Origin: Xenoacremonium recifei
Taxonomy: Eukaryota > Ascomycota > Sordariomycetes > Hypocreales > Nectriaceae
Reading direction: 5' to 3'
Assembly: GCA_012184525.1 (NCBI GenBank)
Contig: WOFQ01000048.1
Span: 186,001 to 250,000 of the forward strand
Length of the DNA stretch: 64,000 nucleotides
Positions 1-13,800 of this stretch are shown piece after piece. The position numbers and the translations under genes are program-made. The notes beneath the pieces were generated by a model. That model did no database searches, was not told the origin of the DNA, and saw only the letters and a list, made by a program, of their open reading frames with translations. The first letter of the stretch is position 1. Each line of letters begins with the position of its first letter.

Positions 1-3000
1 GTGAGGCTGCAGAGCCCGCTGTCAACAAGCCACCGGCGGCGACCCTAGCAGCCAGGTGACCTCTTATCGCGGTTAGCCCCCCCTTGTCGTCGAGATGCCA
101 TGAGCAGCAACATCGCTTCCCGTTGTTACGTAGCAGCCGTCGTCCCATGGGGCAGCTCTCGTGCTCTGGCATCCCCCAATTCCGCTACTCCGTGCTTCCA
201 GACTTGCTGTTCGTGACAGTCCTCATGGCACGTATGCATCCAGATGCCCGAATTGTGGGCGCATCTGTGTCTCTCTGCCTGCCATGCGCCCGGCCAGGCC
301 AGACCGGGCCTCCATCCCAGCGCTGCCATTGCCGGCATAATAGTGTAAACCCCATGATCGCGGGTGTTGCGCACGCAGCAACGAATCGACTCGCCTCGAA
401 CTCGCGTCTGCCTCCCTTACCCCCGGCATGGAGCAATCGAGCCATGGCATGGGCTGAAGATGCTGGCCCATGGCACCGCGGACCAGGCCTCCAGGTCAGG
501 CGCAGCACAGTGATCAGCACCTGGCGTCGTCCAGCCCCAGTCGAGGTGGCAGTTTGCAAAGGCGCGGTGCAGCAGCGCTTGCGGGCTGCGGTCGGTTGCG
601 GATGACGGAGAAACCTCGTCTGGCTCGTCACGGGGCCATCACGGGGCCACGGTGACCAGCGGCTGAGAGCCACTCATGGTGTCTCTCTGGCCAGGGCTCT
701 CGAGGCATGTCACATTTCGAGGCGTTCTGACGTCTCACCTTTGGCTGTCTCCCTGAATCCCTGGAAATCCTGGGGGGGTTCGAGAGCGAGCGGGCAGGTG
801 CCTGTCCTGTCACCGTCAGACTTGTCAATGTGCTGCATCAATTCGTCGACGACGTCGCAACGCCATCGCGGGAGCCTGACGGTCGTGGTAGGCCCAATTG
901 ATGAGTGAGCGGCGGCCCTGATTCGCGACGGACCGAATCGGTGAGAGGGAAGCTTTGGTGATGTGACTGGGCTGGGCTGTGAGCGTCGATGCTGAGCCAT
1001 CATGATGTGCATCTGATCGTGACCTGCCTCCCTCCCTTTGTCTCAATGCCGTTCGCGTACCTGACTGACACTCGCTCCTTGGCCCGAGGCAGCCCTACTG
1101 TACTGCCGAGCTCCCAAAGAGCCCAATGGCCTGAATATCCCCATCGTCTTTCATCTCGTTACCAAGCAGGAGGATCACGGGGCGGATCGCAGGCGAGGCG
1201 AGATTTGGGTTCCATGCCAATGGGCGCCTGTGGATTCGAGGCGTGACTCGTGATGGACCGCTGGCCGAGTCTCTGATGAGTAGCAGGCCAGGGCAAGGCA
1301 AGGCAGGGAGAGTGATTCCATTTGATTGCGGGACCAGCCATCCGTCCTTGTCTTCGCCCTCCCGGGGACAGGTGGAAGGCTCCCCGGACTGGGCAAGCAC
1401 CCCCACCCAGGAAGTTGGGGGACGCTGCTGGCCTGAAGGCATCGCTAAAAGACCGAGCGAGGGAAACCGTTTTCGCCAGCTACAAGGGCAATCCCATCGC
1501 AAACGGCCTCGTGACACGGCGGCTCAACGTTCCAGACCAGAACAGAAAGAATTGCCCCATCAGGGACAGCGCACGCGGACCCCGAAAACGCCAAACCAGA
1601 TGGGGGCAAACGAGCTCTAGGCCAGCAAGCGCCGAACGGTTGGGCAGCAGAACGGAGCCGAACTGGGATGGGGAGCTGTCAGCGGGAGCCGCATGGGTCT
1701 GGAAACGGAGGCTAGGAAGGGGAACCGTCACATGATCCTGGGTTTCCGTCCGTTGCGCCGGGTCTGGATGGAAGCCGAAAGGAGTAATACATGATTCCCC
1801 GTAAAAGTCTAGCGGATAAAATGTCCGTTAAACCCAATGGAGTATCATCGGAGACGGTTCTGCAGGCCACGAGGACGCGAACAGTGCCCCTTTGGGCTAA
1901 GCGCACTGAGGGGGACCTGGTCAGCAGGCTGAACGACTGGAGCCGGTGATGCCCCGAGGCCCAGCAGGGGACTGGCTGGAGCCGAGCGCTGGGAGCCCGA
2001 CGCCTGGGAATCCCTGGTGAACTCGCGGGCCTGGCTGGGGAGCTGGCCCTGGCCGTGGCTGTTGTCACAAGGGAGAATCTCTCACAGGCGCTGGGACCTG
2101 GGAACTGGCACTGGGCGCCGCCACCCTCAAGCCACCCCACCCCAGCTCCAGGGCAGACAGCGCGCAAGCCCACGCCCCCCCTCCTCTGCTGGCCTCTGCG
2201 CAGCGGGGGAGACACATTGGAGAGCCCCGAAGCGGAAATCCCAGTCGCCCGCCGCGGTACCTCCGTGCTGTACTTGGAGACTTGTTGCCCCCAGCGCCGG
2301 TACGTACCTGGCCCTCCCGTGGGACGCCCCCCCTCGCGCTGTGCACCCACACACCCCCGGGGAGTGCGATGGGGAGCGTGGGGCGTGCGCTTGCTCGTTC
2401 CTTCCCTCGTCCCTCGTCCCTCGTCCGCTGTCTCTGTGTTGGGCTTCCATTTAGATAATTAGTGCACACCGCGACTCCCTTCCCCCATCTCTTCTCGTTC
2501 TCTCCCCAGTCCAACTGCTGCCGCACTCTGGCTCTGTCTCTATCACCAGCCCAACCGCCAAACACCAGCAAGATATATCCTCTCCGGCGCGAATTCCCCT
2601 CGCTGCAGTAATACAACACCCGACAGCGGCTCCATGTCCTGCGCCAGCACCCATTGCGCCCTCGCCGCTTGCCGCATCGCCCCGTCACAGACTTACTCAC
2701 ACCGCAACTGCACCTAATTGCGAGAACGCCATATTGCGCCTCTGGACGCCCGAGAACACCGACGACTGCATTCGACCTGCTCTCAATCGACAATCGAACG
2801 CCCTCGAGAAGGTCCATCGCTACTACCGCCCGTCTCCCACGTTTTTGGCGCTCTCAGTTGGCCCCAACCACGATAACCTTCGTGCTCTGGCGACAACTGG
2901 ATTCCTCCCACCAAACTCTATCGACACATCGTCACGCGCTCCAATCCTCTGCGACCACCTTGTGCTGAGGCTCCTTCCTCCCCAGCGCTTTCCTTGCTCT

Positions 3001-3043
3001 CAACACAGCGCGACGCCCAGGCTTTGCGCACTCGACAATCCAG
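1..3043. other. Intergenic region and pyrimidine-rich leader of the Mks1-like gene
   Basis: No open frame here shows a recognisable domain or a codon pattern like the real genes of the window. The last 600 bases or so (about 2,400-3,040) are rich in C and T on the plus strand, typical of the promoter and 5' leader of filamentous fungal genes. Small upstream frames starting at 2,654 and 2,734 could act as uORFs, and the second overlaps the main start. Nothing else is visible. Confidence 0.6.
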
Positions 3044-4828
3044 ATGCCCTACCGGCTGAATACACACGTTCTGACAGTGGATGCAAACGTCATCCACAAA
3101 GTCGATACCGGCAATCCTGTCAACCTCCATAGCATGTGGACTGGTGAGTTTCCTAGAAATGCCGTGACCCTCCATTCTCTGGGTCCTGTGATGGCTAACA
3201 AGACGGCAGTCTTCTCCCGCTGCGCAGACTCCGTAGACCAGGGCCGAAGACTCGAGAACCTCAGCTGGCGTCTCTGGCAAAGAGAGACCTTGGTTGTTGA
3301 CAACGACAACTGCTTTGACGATTACATTTCCGAGTCCTCTCCCCGAGACATCCCCGACTCACAACTACAAGACCTCCCACAACTATCCGGGAGCGTTGGA
3401 TCGGTATCAGACGAGGAGGCCGTTGACTTCAATAACTCAGAGTCCTCGCCCCTTGAGATCCGACCCCGAATCCGCCGCCAAGACTCCTGCATCAGCAGGC
3501 GCGGTGGCCATATCAGCTCCGACGACTTTGAGAAGATGATTGTGTCCATTGTCAAGGACAAAGGTTCTCTCTCTCCTCCCCAGATCAACTACATCCCTCC
3601 ACCGAAGAAGGAGATGGCTCCCCCACCACCACCCGCCACCGTCGAGGAGCCCTCGGGCTCTACCACCTCTGATTCGCAATCTCCCCAGTCTCCCGATGCG
3701 CGCTCAGAGCAGTCTCTTTCTCCACCGCCCGAGACTGCTCCCCGCACCACAGTTGTGCGCGGCTTCTCGCCCTCGCAGGTCCCGCTCCCCCCGACCTTCC
3801 CCAGCTCTACTCCCTCGAACTCCAACGACGCCATTCCTGAGCCGAGCTCCTCACCGGCCGCCAAGCCTGTGCAGTCTAAGAAACAGCCGGCTAGGTTTGC
3901 GCTTGGAGGATCTTGCTCATCGAGCGAGCAGGATCAGCAGAGCCTCGACAACCGCAAGCCGATTGTCCCTATTATCAAGAAGCCAATGTTCCAGATTGGC
4001 GGATCATCCGAGGAGGATGGCTCTCTGAAGAGTGCGCTCGCCTCGCCTCGGCCGCAACAAGGGCTGCTCTCGCGCCAAAAGAAGCAGGCGTCGTTCAGCA
4101 GCAATGTTATGACACGGACCATCGAAGACGAAGCTGCTGTGGACTCGGACACCGACTACATTGACGAGAGCGCGATTGATGACGACGACGATGACTCTTC
4201 CGATTGGGAAGACTCGCTGGAAGAGAGCGGCAAGTCGAGCGTGGAAGAGAAGACTCTCTTCAAGCGTGTCGACTCGAAGCCCAACCTGACCTCGCGACCC
4301 TCTCTCATCACCCTCATGCTGGCACAGAATGAACGTGCCCGCACCCTCGGAAACCACGCCTCACAGTCCACCTCAGCGCTTCCTCGATCTCGCATGTCCC
4401 ACAATGGCCCTTCACTGGGTGCCTCTCCTAATGATTCTGATGAGGCCCCGCTAATGATGAAGGGTGCCCGTGGCCAGCCTTCTCTTCGCCCTATTCACGA
4501 GATCCCTCGGTCCAGTGCGCAGCCCATCCAGAACAGTGGCAACTATGTCCACCCTCAGGCCGCACTGTCCCCGCGCACCACGCGGAGGAACATGCTCGCC
4601 ACCGAGCTTACCGAGTCTCTTCGCCGCCACCTCCTGTGGGAGCGACAACAGAAGTCGTCGACGGCCAATGCCGTCCTCAAGCGACGACACACGGCCCACG
4701 ACGTGGCCAACCTCAAGCAGTATCCGGAGCGACCATGCATGAAGAAGAGCGAGGATGTTAACGCGAGCAGCTGGAACCAGTACTTCAACAAGGAGACCAG
4801 CAATGGATACCACTCCAAGGGCTGGTAA
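3044..4828 (+). CDS. Mks1-like regulator (DUF1752 plus DUF3295), negative regulator of Ras-cAMP family
   Basis: Two exons, 3044-3143 and 3210-4828, give about 572 residues. The 66-nt intron 3144-3209 (GTGAGT, branch GCTAAC, CAG, phase 1) is a multiple of three with no stop, so the unspliced frame is also open. Splicing is supported because it creates MWTVFSRCADS followed by LENLSWRLW (residues 48-56), the DUF1752 signature shared with fungal nitrogen and glucose regulators. The rest is Ser/Pro-rich and disordered, with an acidic run (YIDESAIDDDDDD) and basic C-terminal blocks, as in DUF3295 proteins related to yeast Mks1. By family it is a signalling scaffold in nitrogen, retrograde or Ras-cAMP control, probably cytosolic or nuclear. 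There are no membrane segments. The start follows a long C/T-rich leader. Family assignment is good; the exact role is inferred. Confidence 0.85.
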   Translation: MPYRLNTHVLTVDANVIHKVDTGNPVNLHSMWTGEFPRNAVTLHSLGPVMANKTAVFSRCADSVDQGRRLENLSWRLWQRETLVVDNDNCFDDYISESSPRDIPDSQLQDLPQLSGSVGSVSDEEAVDFNNSESSPLEIRPRIRRQDSCISRRGGHISSDDFEKMIVSIVKDKGSLSPPQINYIPPPKKEMAPPPPPATVEEPSGSTTSDSQSPQSPDARSEQSLSPPPETAPRTTVVRGFSPSQVPLPPTFPSSTPSNSNDAIPEPSSSPAAKPVQSKKQPARFALGGSCSSSEQDQQSLDNRKPIVPIIKKPMFQIGGSSEEDGSLKSALASPRPQQGLLSRQKKQASFSSNVMTRTIEDEAAVDSDTDYIDESAIDDDDDDSSDWEDSLEESGKSSVEEKTLFKRVDSKPNLTSRPSLITLMLAQNERARTLGNHASQSTSALPRSRMSHNGPSLGASPNDSDEAPLMMKGARGQPSLRPIHEIPRSSAQPIQNSGNYVHPQAALSPRTTRRNMLATELTESLRRHLLWERQQKSSTANAVLKRRHTAHDVANLKQYPERPCMKKSEDVNASSWNQYFNKETSNGYHSKGW

Positions 4829-7800
4829 AGAATCAACACTACGATCCCAACGAGGGGAACATATCGACAGCGTATACCCATGAAAAGATGTCAGTTGGCG
4901 ACGACTGGTGGAAAGTCGTGCCCTGTATATTCAAACGGCGCATGAGTTGGGTGTCTTACGAAAGCATCAAGCGTTTTTTCTACGGGCTGCGATTTGCAGA
5001 CCCCTTTACGAATTCCCTTAATATCGGTTTGGCGAAAGCATTTGGCCTCTGGCTGAGACCATCCTGGCGGATCCTGGGCCGCCAATTTACGATCTATCAT
5101 CATCGGTTCTTTTTTGCAATGGGGCGGCGTTGTGTGTCTATGATACCACGGCCTTGTTTGTTTTTGGTTTGGGTTCAATTGAACTCGATTGTTCTTTTCT
5201 TTCTATCAGTTCTCACCGGCTCGAGCTATGGTAGTGTGTACTTCTAGTGACCAGGGGGAGAGGAGAAGTGGGGGAGTTGGGCATGAAAACAGGGAGACGA
5301 AGCCAGGGGGAGGAAGGGATCACGACGAAGCGAAGCATGGACCACGCAGAGACGGAGCCGAACTGAATGACGACTGCAGCGAAAGCATTTACAGCGAAGA
5401 CAAAAGTGGAGTGGTTGAGTGTGCGGGAAAAAAAAAAGCTGGGAGCGTCAAGTGATGAGGAGGAGGCTGGGATGGAGGAGCGGCTAGTCGAGTCGTCTCC
5501 ATGCCCGGTGGCCTCGTGAACACTCAGCCGACGGGCAAAAAAAGGGCGACGAAAACAAGAGAAAGACAAAAGAGCGAGGGTTGCACACTCGAGCAAAAAA
5601 ATCATCAAAAGGCGCCTGTCCATGAAAGAGTCTCCCAAAAACATGAATAAAACCACACAAGTCTAGAACTTCACATGCTTGTCTCTCTCTGTTGTGCCTG
5701 TGACTGTCTGTGACGTGACTGACTAATACACAGGGAGGAGCGGGAGATGAGCGCTTCCCATGTGACTGTCAGGCCTCTTACTGGGTGGCCTCGCCCTCGC
5801 TGCACGTCATGGTCGGCCTCGTTTGCAATTATGTCTTACAGAATTCCAGTCCGGCGCGCAGGTGACTCGAGCGACTACTGTACGACATCAGCGGGAGTCA
5901 CAGACAGCACATTGTCACATCCGCAGCCAGGCGGAGGTTTCCTGTGAATGAGCGAGTACAGCTGTCGCGGAACGCCGGATGAAGCTTCGGGGCATCTCCG
6001 GCGGGCAGAGGACCGACGGCGGTGAAGCCCGACAGCGGATTTGATTTGATAAGTTGACGGATATGCACCAGGGTGAAGACGCAACGCAACGCAAATTGAC
6101 GGGCGGATCGGGGGGTGGAACTGGCCCGCGGGTTGGCCCAGGGAGACGGTACATTACTCTACTACTCTACTCTACGGAGAGCCGTCGCCCGTCAAATCTG
6201 GCACCGTCGCATCGAGGGAACGCGGCGATATCCACTTGCACATGCCCAGGCCACGGCGTCGGGTCCACCATCCCTGAGGATTGGAGATTTGGAAGAAGAA
6301 GTCAATGAATGAGTCGACAAGGGAGGGGAGGGGAGGGCCCTGGAAAGGTGAACTCTCATGTTGCGACTTGATGGAGCTCGAAGCTCCCAGGGGGCGGGCC
6401 GCCGTCGTCAGCAGCAAGCAAAGCAAAGCATTTCAGCCGCGCTGCGATTCGCCGCCTGACGGTCGGCAATATTGCGGAGCGGAGCCGCAAGAGGGGAAGA
6501 CAGACAGAGGCGTTCGTTCACGAGACGAGACGAGGCGCGGCACGGGGGTAGCATGGAAATGAAAGAGTTTTTTTCTGGTGCTTTCTTTTTATTTTGGGGA
6601 CCTGTGACTGACTGACTGCTGCTGGACGACGCATCGGGAGCCTGCCCCGGTTGTTTTGCTGGTGACATGCAATTGCACCGAGCGACGGGGGGCCAGTATT
6701 TGACAGAATTCCAGAGGAACGCGGCGATATTATGGGTTTGCGATGGAGAGGAAAAGCTGGGAACCGGTGGAGGCTGACGATTCTACAGTGAGAACTCGAG
6801 TCTACTGTACGTACAGACTTCGCCGCCTGATGGAGAAGCGCGATGGAGAACAGGGTCTGGAATTCTCCAAGCCGACGAGCACCAGCGTCCAGACCCTGCA
6901 TCCCGAGCTCCGGCCGGAAGCTGAGGGCAGGCAGGCAGGCAAACCGGGGAAGCGCTCAGCAGTCCGACAGAAACTCTCCGGGCGGCGGCGGGCGACAGAG
7001 ACCCTGAGAGACCCTGAATCTCGACTCGATGATCTCAGGGCTAAGTAAGGTAGATAGATAGTGCTCACGCACGCACGGATGGGACCCGAGGGTCGGGGAT
7101 CCGAAGCCCGAAGATGGGGGGGATTTACTGCCTGAGTTTTGAGTCACTTGTTGCTCTGGTGGAGAAAGGCTGGGGGGGAGGGGAACTAAGAAGCGAGATA
7201 ATTAGATGGCAAACTGACAATTAAATAGATAAATAAAATAATGAGATAAAATCGATATCAACGAGTGGGACTGTTTTCCGGGGTGAGTTGTCGATGAAGA
7301 GGAGGGACCCTGCGTGAGGCCTGCAGATGGGCCACATGAGGAGTGCATGAGATGAGCATCAGGTCTGATTGTAAGTCCGTTGTCGGCCTGACAAGTCAGT
7401 GGCCCGCGGTTACAAAGCAAAGACTGACTGTTTGTATGAGACGTTACCTGCAAACGCGGGGGGAAGGTTCCGGATCGACAATCAGTCAGTCAGTCACGAT
7501 AATGCTTTGACGACGACCTGCCATGTCTATACGTAGCAGTTTACAAACAGACACTCACCGCCATGTTAATCAGAGGCATCCATTGCTGCAAGTGCCCGTC
7601 TCTACGCACACTGAGACAGACACCCTCCGGAGTTCCTCACCATCCTAACTCCTCCATATCCCTGATGCCGAAATCCTCCATCCCCCTCATCTCTACGCTT
7701 CCGACATGTCCCGCAACCCATCACCATCACGGGACCCCGAAAAAAAAAAACCTCCATCCCAAAACCTGGAGCCGCCCTCCGGAATCCGGGGGGCCGGCAC

Positions 7801-10800
7801 ATGGGGGGCGTGTTGCGGAGAGGCAGAGGGAAATTGTAAAAAGACCATGCTGCACATGTACATGGCATGTTTCTGTCCTCACCGCTGAAGGTCGGCCCGT
7901 GAAACGTATTGAAAATTTGATCAATGACTGTTAGTTGCTGGGCGTATTCGGGCTGGAAAAGCAACGATTCGTGCGGATGGTGATTCCTCTGGCCCGTCGG
8001 AAAGCCGCAGCAATGTTTCGTCCCTCCATTCCGTTTCGTAATTCAAGCACAAACGCGGGGGGGAGGTGCAGCACGTGTTGAGTTGCGACGAAGAGAAGAC
8101 CGTCGCTGGCCGACGAGAGGGTGTGAAGAGGAGGGGTTTGGCTGTGTTTGCTGGGCCACGCGCAGCCTCAGAAAATTCTTCTTTGTCGGGTAGCGACGCA
8201 GGTACGTGCCAGTGTCATCATGCTTGCTTGCTTCTTTGCTTGTTGATGCCCCTCCATCCCTCCCTCCATCACGCTCAACGCCCGTTCGTCCGCGGATCGA
8301 GTTCCGGGGCCAGCCAGCCAGCCACGCGCGCAAACCGCAAACTCAGTCAACAGAAACACAGTCACGATTAATTGTTGAATTGAACACCATCTAAGAGTTT
8401 AGCCGGGCAAAACCTGGGGGGGCGTGTGTGTGTGTGTGTGTTGTCTCGTCATTTACCCCGGACTAGAAGCTGAAGCTGAGCTTAGGCGGTCCGGTGCGGA
8501 ACTGTTGACCGACCTTCCCCACGAAGATGCCCCGGGTTTTGCACGCCAGCTCACCTGAGAGCAATCCGCTGCATTCGGAAGCCCGTGACAGCTGCCCCCT
8601 CAACGGAGGTTGTCCGTGTTCTCTCTCTCCCCGACAGGGGTCATTTCCCCTACCTTTCCAGCGCGGCTGTTGCGCCGAAGTTGGTTGTCGTGACCATCTC
8701 GGACCGACGAGAAGCATCGCTGCGACCACATCACACACATCACACACGCGAACACTGCATGCCCGTTTACCCGCCGTGTCATTTGGCCGAGTGGCTGCTC
8801 AGCTGAACGTGTCTCTTAGATTAAAGGCGTGTGTATGCGCGTCTGAGTCACTGCGGCACTTGGCCGTCGCACACCGACATTTGGTCATGATGAATTGTTG
8901 ATGTGATGTGATGTTGAGGTGTTGAGCTCGCTTTCTTGCTTTCCCGTATGCACGTCGCCGGACCGTTTTCGTGGCCTAATGCCTTTCCAATTATAGGAGG
9001 GTGTGTGCGCCCTGCATTACGGTGAGTCTTAGTAGACTCTCACCGTTTAACCGGCGAGGTCAATTATTTAATTATTATTTTATTTTAGTCTGCTTGTCAA
9101 AAAGATATATCCTTGGAATTTGACAGTCATGGCCCGAAGCTTAATCGTCAACTAGGTTGGCGAGATCAGCAGCGTCAGGACGGCTGCTTTGGGGTATGGG
9201 CGTGGTGCGAGTAAAGCAAAATGCGGAGGGCTGCCCGTGACGATGGATGGATGTTGATGCCCGCCGGACGACGGGGATCATCAAGAGATGATGCAAGGCT
9301 GTCACTTGGGGGGCATCGCGACGAACATCGAGATCCCGCTTCGCTGAGATCTGGTGCCTGGCCTGCCCAGGAGAGTATCCCGAATAGTGGCATCAACGTC
9401 ACAGTGGGCTCTGGAGTTGCACTCGCCGAGCTTCTAGAATGTCTTTTGGCAGACGCCTGATGATCTGGCTCGAGGTCCAGTTTGAGCTTCAAAGCAGCCG
9501 GCAGAGCTTACATTTGCATCATCGGGCATTGTCCGTTGCGATGCGGGAGGTGATCGCTGTCAATTGAGGCGACGGGGGACGTTTGGGGGTGGATGCAAAT
9601 CTACAGATGCTGTTGCAATGCATCATTGCAGTGCCTTTCAAGTGACATGTCAATCTGTCGTTGCAGCTGTAGGTGCGTAAGGCAGCATCAATCTCATTAC
9701 CAGAGAATTGGGTCTGCGAAGACGTAAACATACGTGCATATTCTGCGTGCCTTGGCGTCTTTGCATGCAAGTGATGGCTGAGACTGTAGGTCACCGCGAT
9801 TACAAGCAGCATATCGATTCTGCCAGTCATCCCACGATCGGCTCGACTAACTACAGTTTCCCCGGAGAGAGCTGTGAGACACCCCTACTAGTTTTCCCAC
9901 AACCCCAACCTCCCCAGAGCAGTACCAGAATACAAACAGATGGTACCTGAATTATATTTACCAATACATCAAAGCTTCATCGCAACCCTACAATCATGAT
10001 CTCGACGCGTCGCCAACAACCCTGCGCGACGCAACCGCAGCGAGACGCAAATTTCATCAACATCGCGACACGCCCAGCGGATAAACCGCTCTGATACGCC
10101 CGCTTGTCCGCCAAACGCGAGAACCTCGCCCAACCAACACGTGAATGTCCACCCCCCGGTGGGAGAGGCGTAAAGGTGGGGGCGTGTGCTCAAGATCCCC
10201 AACAGGGCCAACGACGTCATAATCCGGGGGGGCCTCACTCGTCCAGGACATACCGCGCCCGGGGATCAGCGATAGCGGTTCCGCTTGCGTGCACTTTGCG
10301 ACTCGATCAGGGAAGCTTGGCTTCGATTACGTAGGGTCAGCAGCGGCATTGCATCTCGGCGAAGGAGGCATTCGGGTTGCTGTGCTGCCGAGCATTTCAG
10401 TCGGGTCGGGGTGGCGTATGTGATACTGTTACTGGGCATCTGGGAGCTGGGGAGGGGCAGGACAGGGGATTGGGGCCGAAGTGAGGGGAAGCAAAGCAAA
10501 AGCAACAGATGACGCCTGCCCGCCCGCCCCCTGCGGTGAGGGTTTTTCGTCGTGTTTCTCTCGCTTCAGATTGGGCGAAAGAAATGCTGCAAGTGCCTGA
10601 GAAACATGGCTGGCGGGAATTCCTCTTTCGGAATGCCACGGGAGGCCATTCGCTGGACACTCTGTCGCTCGCGCTCAGTCCCGCCTAGGCAAGTAAAAGC
10701 GCAGTGTCCTCTAGCCAATCACGCGCCGCCCAGCTGAGGTTGCACTGGAGGGAGGGCTGAGACACACTGCAACCACCGAGCGTCCTTCTAGAAGGCTTCT

Positions 10801-13800
10801 CCCGCAGCAGGCAGTGGGGGTTAGCAGCCGATGAAGGAGGAGCACGTCATCTGGCATAGAGAAAAACCCTTCACCATCACGAGCTGCAGCAGAGAAAAAG
10901 CAATACTTGCCCTCAACCACACCTCGCTCTGGAAGCATTGGTTATTGTTGCTGCCTGAGTGGCTGGCCGCTTGCGATCCCTCGGAAAAGCGTCCCGAGTC
11001 AACGAGCGTGCCAGACCAGGGCAGCCCTGACACGGCCTCGGTGGGGGAGTCCCGAAGCTTTGCTCACAGTCTCGCCGACCTTTTCCTCTCTCTCTCACTC
11101 TCACATCCCCAACAGCGCTCGACGTGGCTGACCGCTCTCTGGTGCACCCATCCATGCTCGCAAGCCCAAACTCTAAACCCCGTCAAAGGCACATGCAGGA
11201 CATGGGCACAGCGAGATGGCGGGCCGACAACGGCCGGTAGCGCAGTGAGTCCTGTGCATTAACACGAACGCATTAATTTCGCATTTTATCTCTTTTTTAT
11301 TTTATTCGTCCGCTAGCGGTAGGCGGGGGGGAGGACACTATCGGCTTTCGTTCCGCGGCGCTGACCCGGCGCGATGCTGGTTGGGCCGTCGGTGAACGAT
11401 TACGGCTTTGGGGATGGGCGGGGGGGCGTCTCGCGGGTCATCTTCGGCAGGCAGGGCTGGCGGTCCGCGCTGGGCAGGGCAGGGCACATGCTTTCGGATT
11501 GATTCTGCTGACACGTGCATGCGAAAGAGGCTTTCGGAGGCTCTCGGACTGGAGGTGGCCCCTCATCCCGAGCATTTCACCGCCAGGAATGTCTCGTAGC
11601 TGCCGGAGGAGGCGTCTGTGTTTGTGTGCTCTAATTGAAGGCAGCCCTGCATTAATGGCAACCTTGTTCCAACGCGTGCGTTGCGTGTGCAGCAGCGGGC
11701 GCCGTACAGTATGCAGGGCCTGTTGTCGGGCTATCCGTCGGGGAGGTAGGGAGCTGGAGCTGAGCTGGAGCTGGCAGTGGCGGCATCCCGCTGGCTCCGT
11801 AACAGACGGCCAGCTCAACCAAGCGGCGGGGATAGACGGGCTTCTCCCCGCCGTGCCTCTCCCCTACTACGGAACACTGTCTGCCGCTACGATCCCTCAA
11901 CGGAGCGCCCGATACGGCCATCGTCCAGCAAACGGATCCTCCCTGTCGGTCTGTCATCCACGTTTGCTCGCCACCGCTTCAACTTCCCAGCTGTCACCGC
12001 CGCCCGTCCACGTGGAGGCAAAACAACAAGGCCATCGCCTTCGTCCTCCCACATCCCTTAAGCGCAGCCCTTTCCAGAAGCCTTCCAGCAAGCCATTGAC
12101 CTCATTGTCGGTCCGTCGCCCGTGGCCTCCTGACGCGCAGTGAATGACATTCGTCCGTCCGAAATTGAACCTTCACGGGCGTCGGTCAGGCGCGCAGGCC
12201 CCGAAGAGGGCAGCCGACGCGCGGGAACAAGCCGGATCTCGTCGCTGCGCCGGGCCCGAGATGAACCTTGTTGACAGTCTAGCTGGCTGGCTCGCCTGGA
12301 GTGAACTGAACTGCTCGGCTGCCTCCCCCAGCTTCGGAACGCTGACCCGTCTGTAGTGGATGGCGAGGGGTGGCCGAGCGAGCAGGCGACTGAGTCGAGG
12401 CGAGGCGACATCTAGCCTGGTGATAGTCTCGCATACCTCTGGCAAAGTCCCTTTGCATGACTCTCCAGGTACATCTTGTACCTTCCTAGGTCCCACCACG
12501 TGGGAACAATTCAGAGCTCTTGGCTGCGCTGAAGAGTGACATTGACTGATGCACACGTGGTAGTTCCATCCAGCTTCATGTACCCCAGGCCGGCATCTGT
12601 CACTGCGACGGCACTTCCGGGGAAGGGGTCCTTGGGGGTAAACGATCTATGATTGATTTTATTTCTATTCTTTTATCTATTATTTATTATTATTTCTCTG
12701 TCAGTTGAAGGTGGTTCAGCTGAAACAAACTCGGGATGTGGCGTCGACGGTGCTTGACCTTGGGGTAATTATTATCCCAGCACCCATCCATCTTCAGTCC
12801 ATACCGAGCCGAGGAGCTATTCCTCGTTGCCGACGGCCCCCGACCACTGCCGAGTAGAGCCTGTTGGCCAAAACCTGACCTTCAGTCAGGCAGCATGCGT
12901 CGCTTGAGGCCTGATTCGAAGGCAGTCTCTCGCAGCTGACCCCAACCATCACAGTTGATGGACTGACACTCATCCCCACGGGGTAGAATTGTCGAAGCAC
13001 TTTGGAGGCCATGCCACCCCTGATCGACAGACAGACAGCCTGATAGGCCCATACACTGCCAGTCCCCTGCAGGGCCCTCCATCATCGTTGCATGAGGGAC
13101 CTATTCCGCGGTCTCGGGCCGTCTCCTGCATGCATCGCCAGGATAGCCAGCGATATCACACTCGCTACCAGGCGAGATACTCGGAGTGTGGTCGGAGAGC
13201 ATGCCGGCGATACCACGGGGTCACACGCCTTTTGCACCGAGGCCGCGAGATTGAGGGCGTCGCTTCGCTTCTCCTCTTGCACGCCTCACGCCCTACCCCG
13301 TACTTTGTCCCGATTTCCGGGGACGACAAGTGTGTTGGGGGAGGGGGGGAACTATCGTCGTCCTAGTGGGAGGAGCCATTGCGAGTAGCTCTGCTCTGGT
13401 CCCGCGATATCTTCATCGGACAGCCTAGACCAAAGCGGCCTCTCTGCTGGGCCCCCAATGTCTAGTTCGATGGGGATCGGGCGAGCTACGGGCGACGGGG
13501 ACGCTCTGCAGAGCTGCTTGCGGGAGATCTGCTAGATGTCTGTCAGTCTCGCTGCGTGTTCTGCCCCCATCATCAACCCATCATCGTGCTTCTCCAGCCA
13601 TGTATCCATCTTCGTCCGCTGTCTGTCCCTGTCAGCTGTCCACACAATGGAACCTCATCCCGTCTCCATCCATACCCCAGAATCTCTCACTCTCTCCCCA
13701 AGTGCCAGCCCACCGGTGTTCTCGCCAGGCTTCTCCATCCGACGGATTAATTTCCCCTCGTCGTCCGTCGGCTCCCCATGTCCGGGCCTCCGGGTCATTG

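Noticed and set aside
2065..2817. 250-codon minus-strand frame upstream of the Mks1-like gene
   Set aside because: It is the complement of the C/T-rich leader, giving Gly/Arg/Glu-rich sequence without a domain.
4888..5247. 119-codon frame after the Mks1-like gene
   Set aside because: It lies in the likely 3' UTR and has no recognisable feature beyond a hydrophobic tail.
11499..12143. 214-codon plus-strand frame
   Set aside because: Overlaps frames of similar length on the other strand; Ser/Pro/Arg-rich and without motifs.
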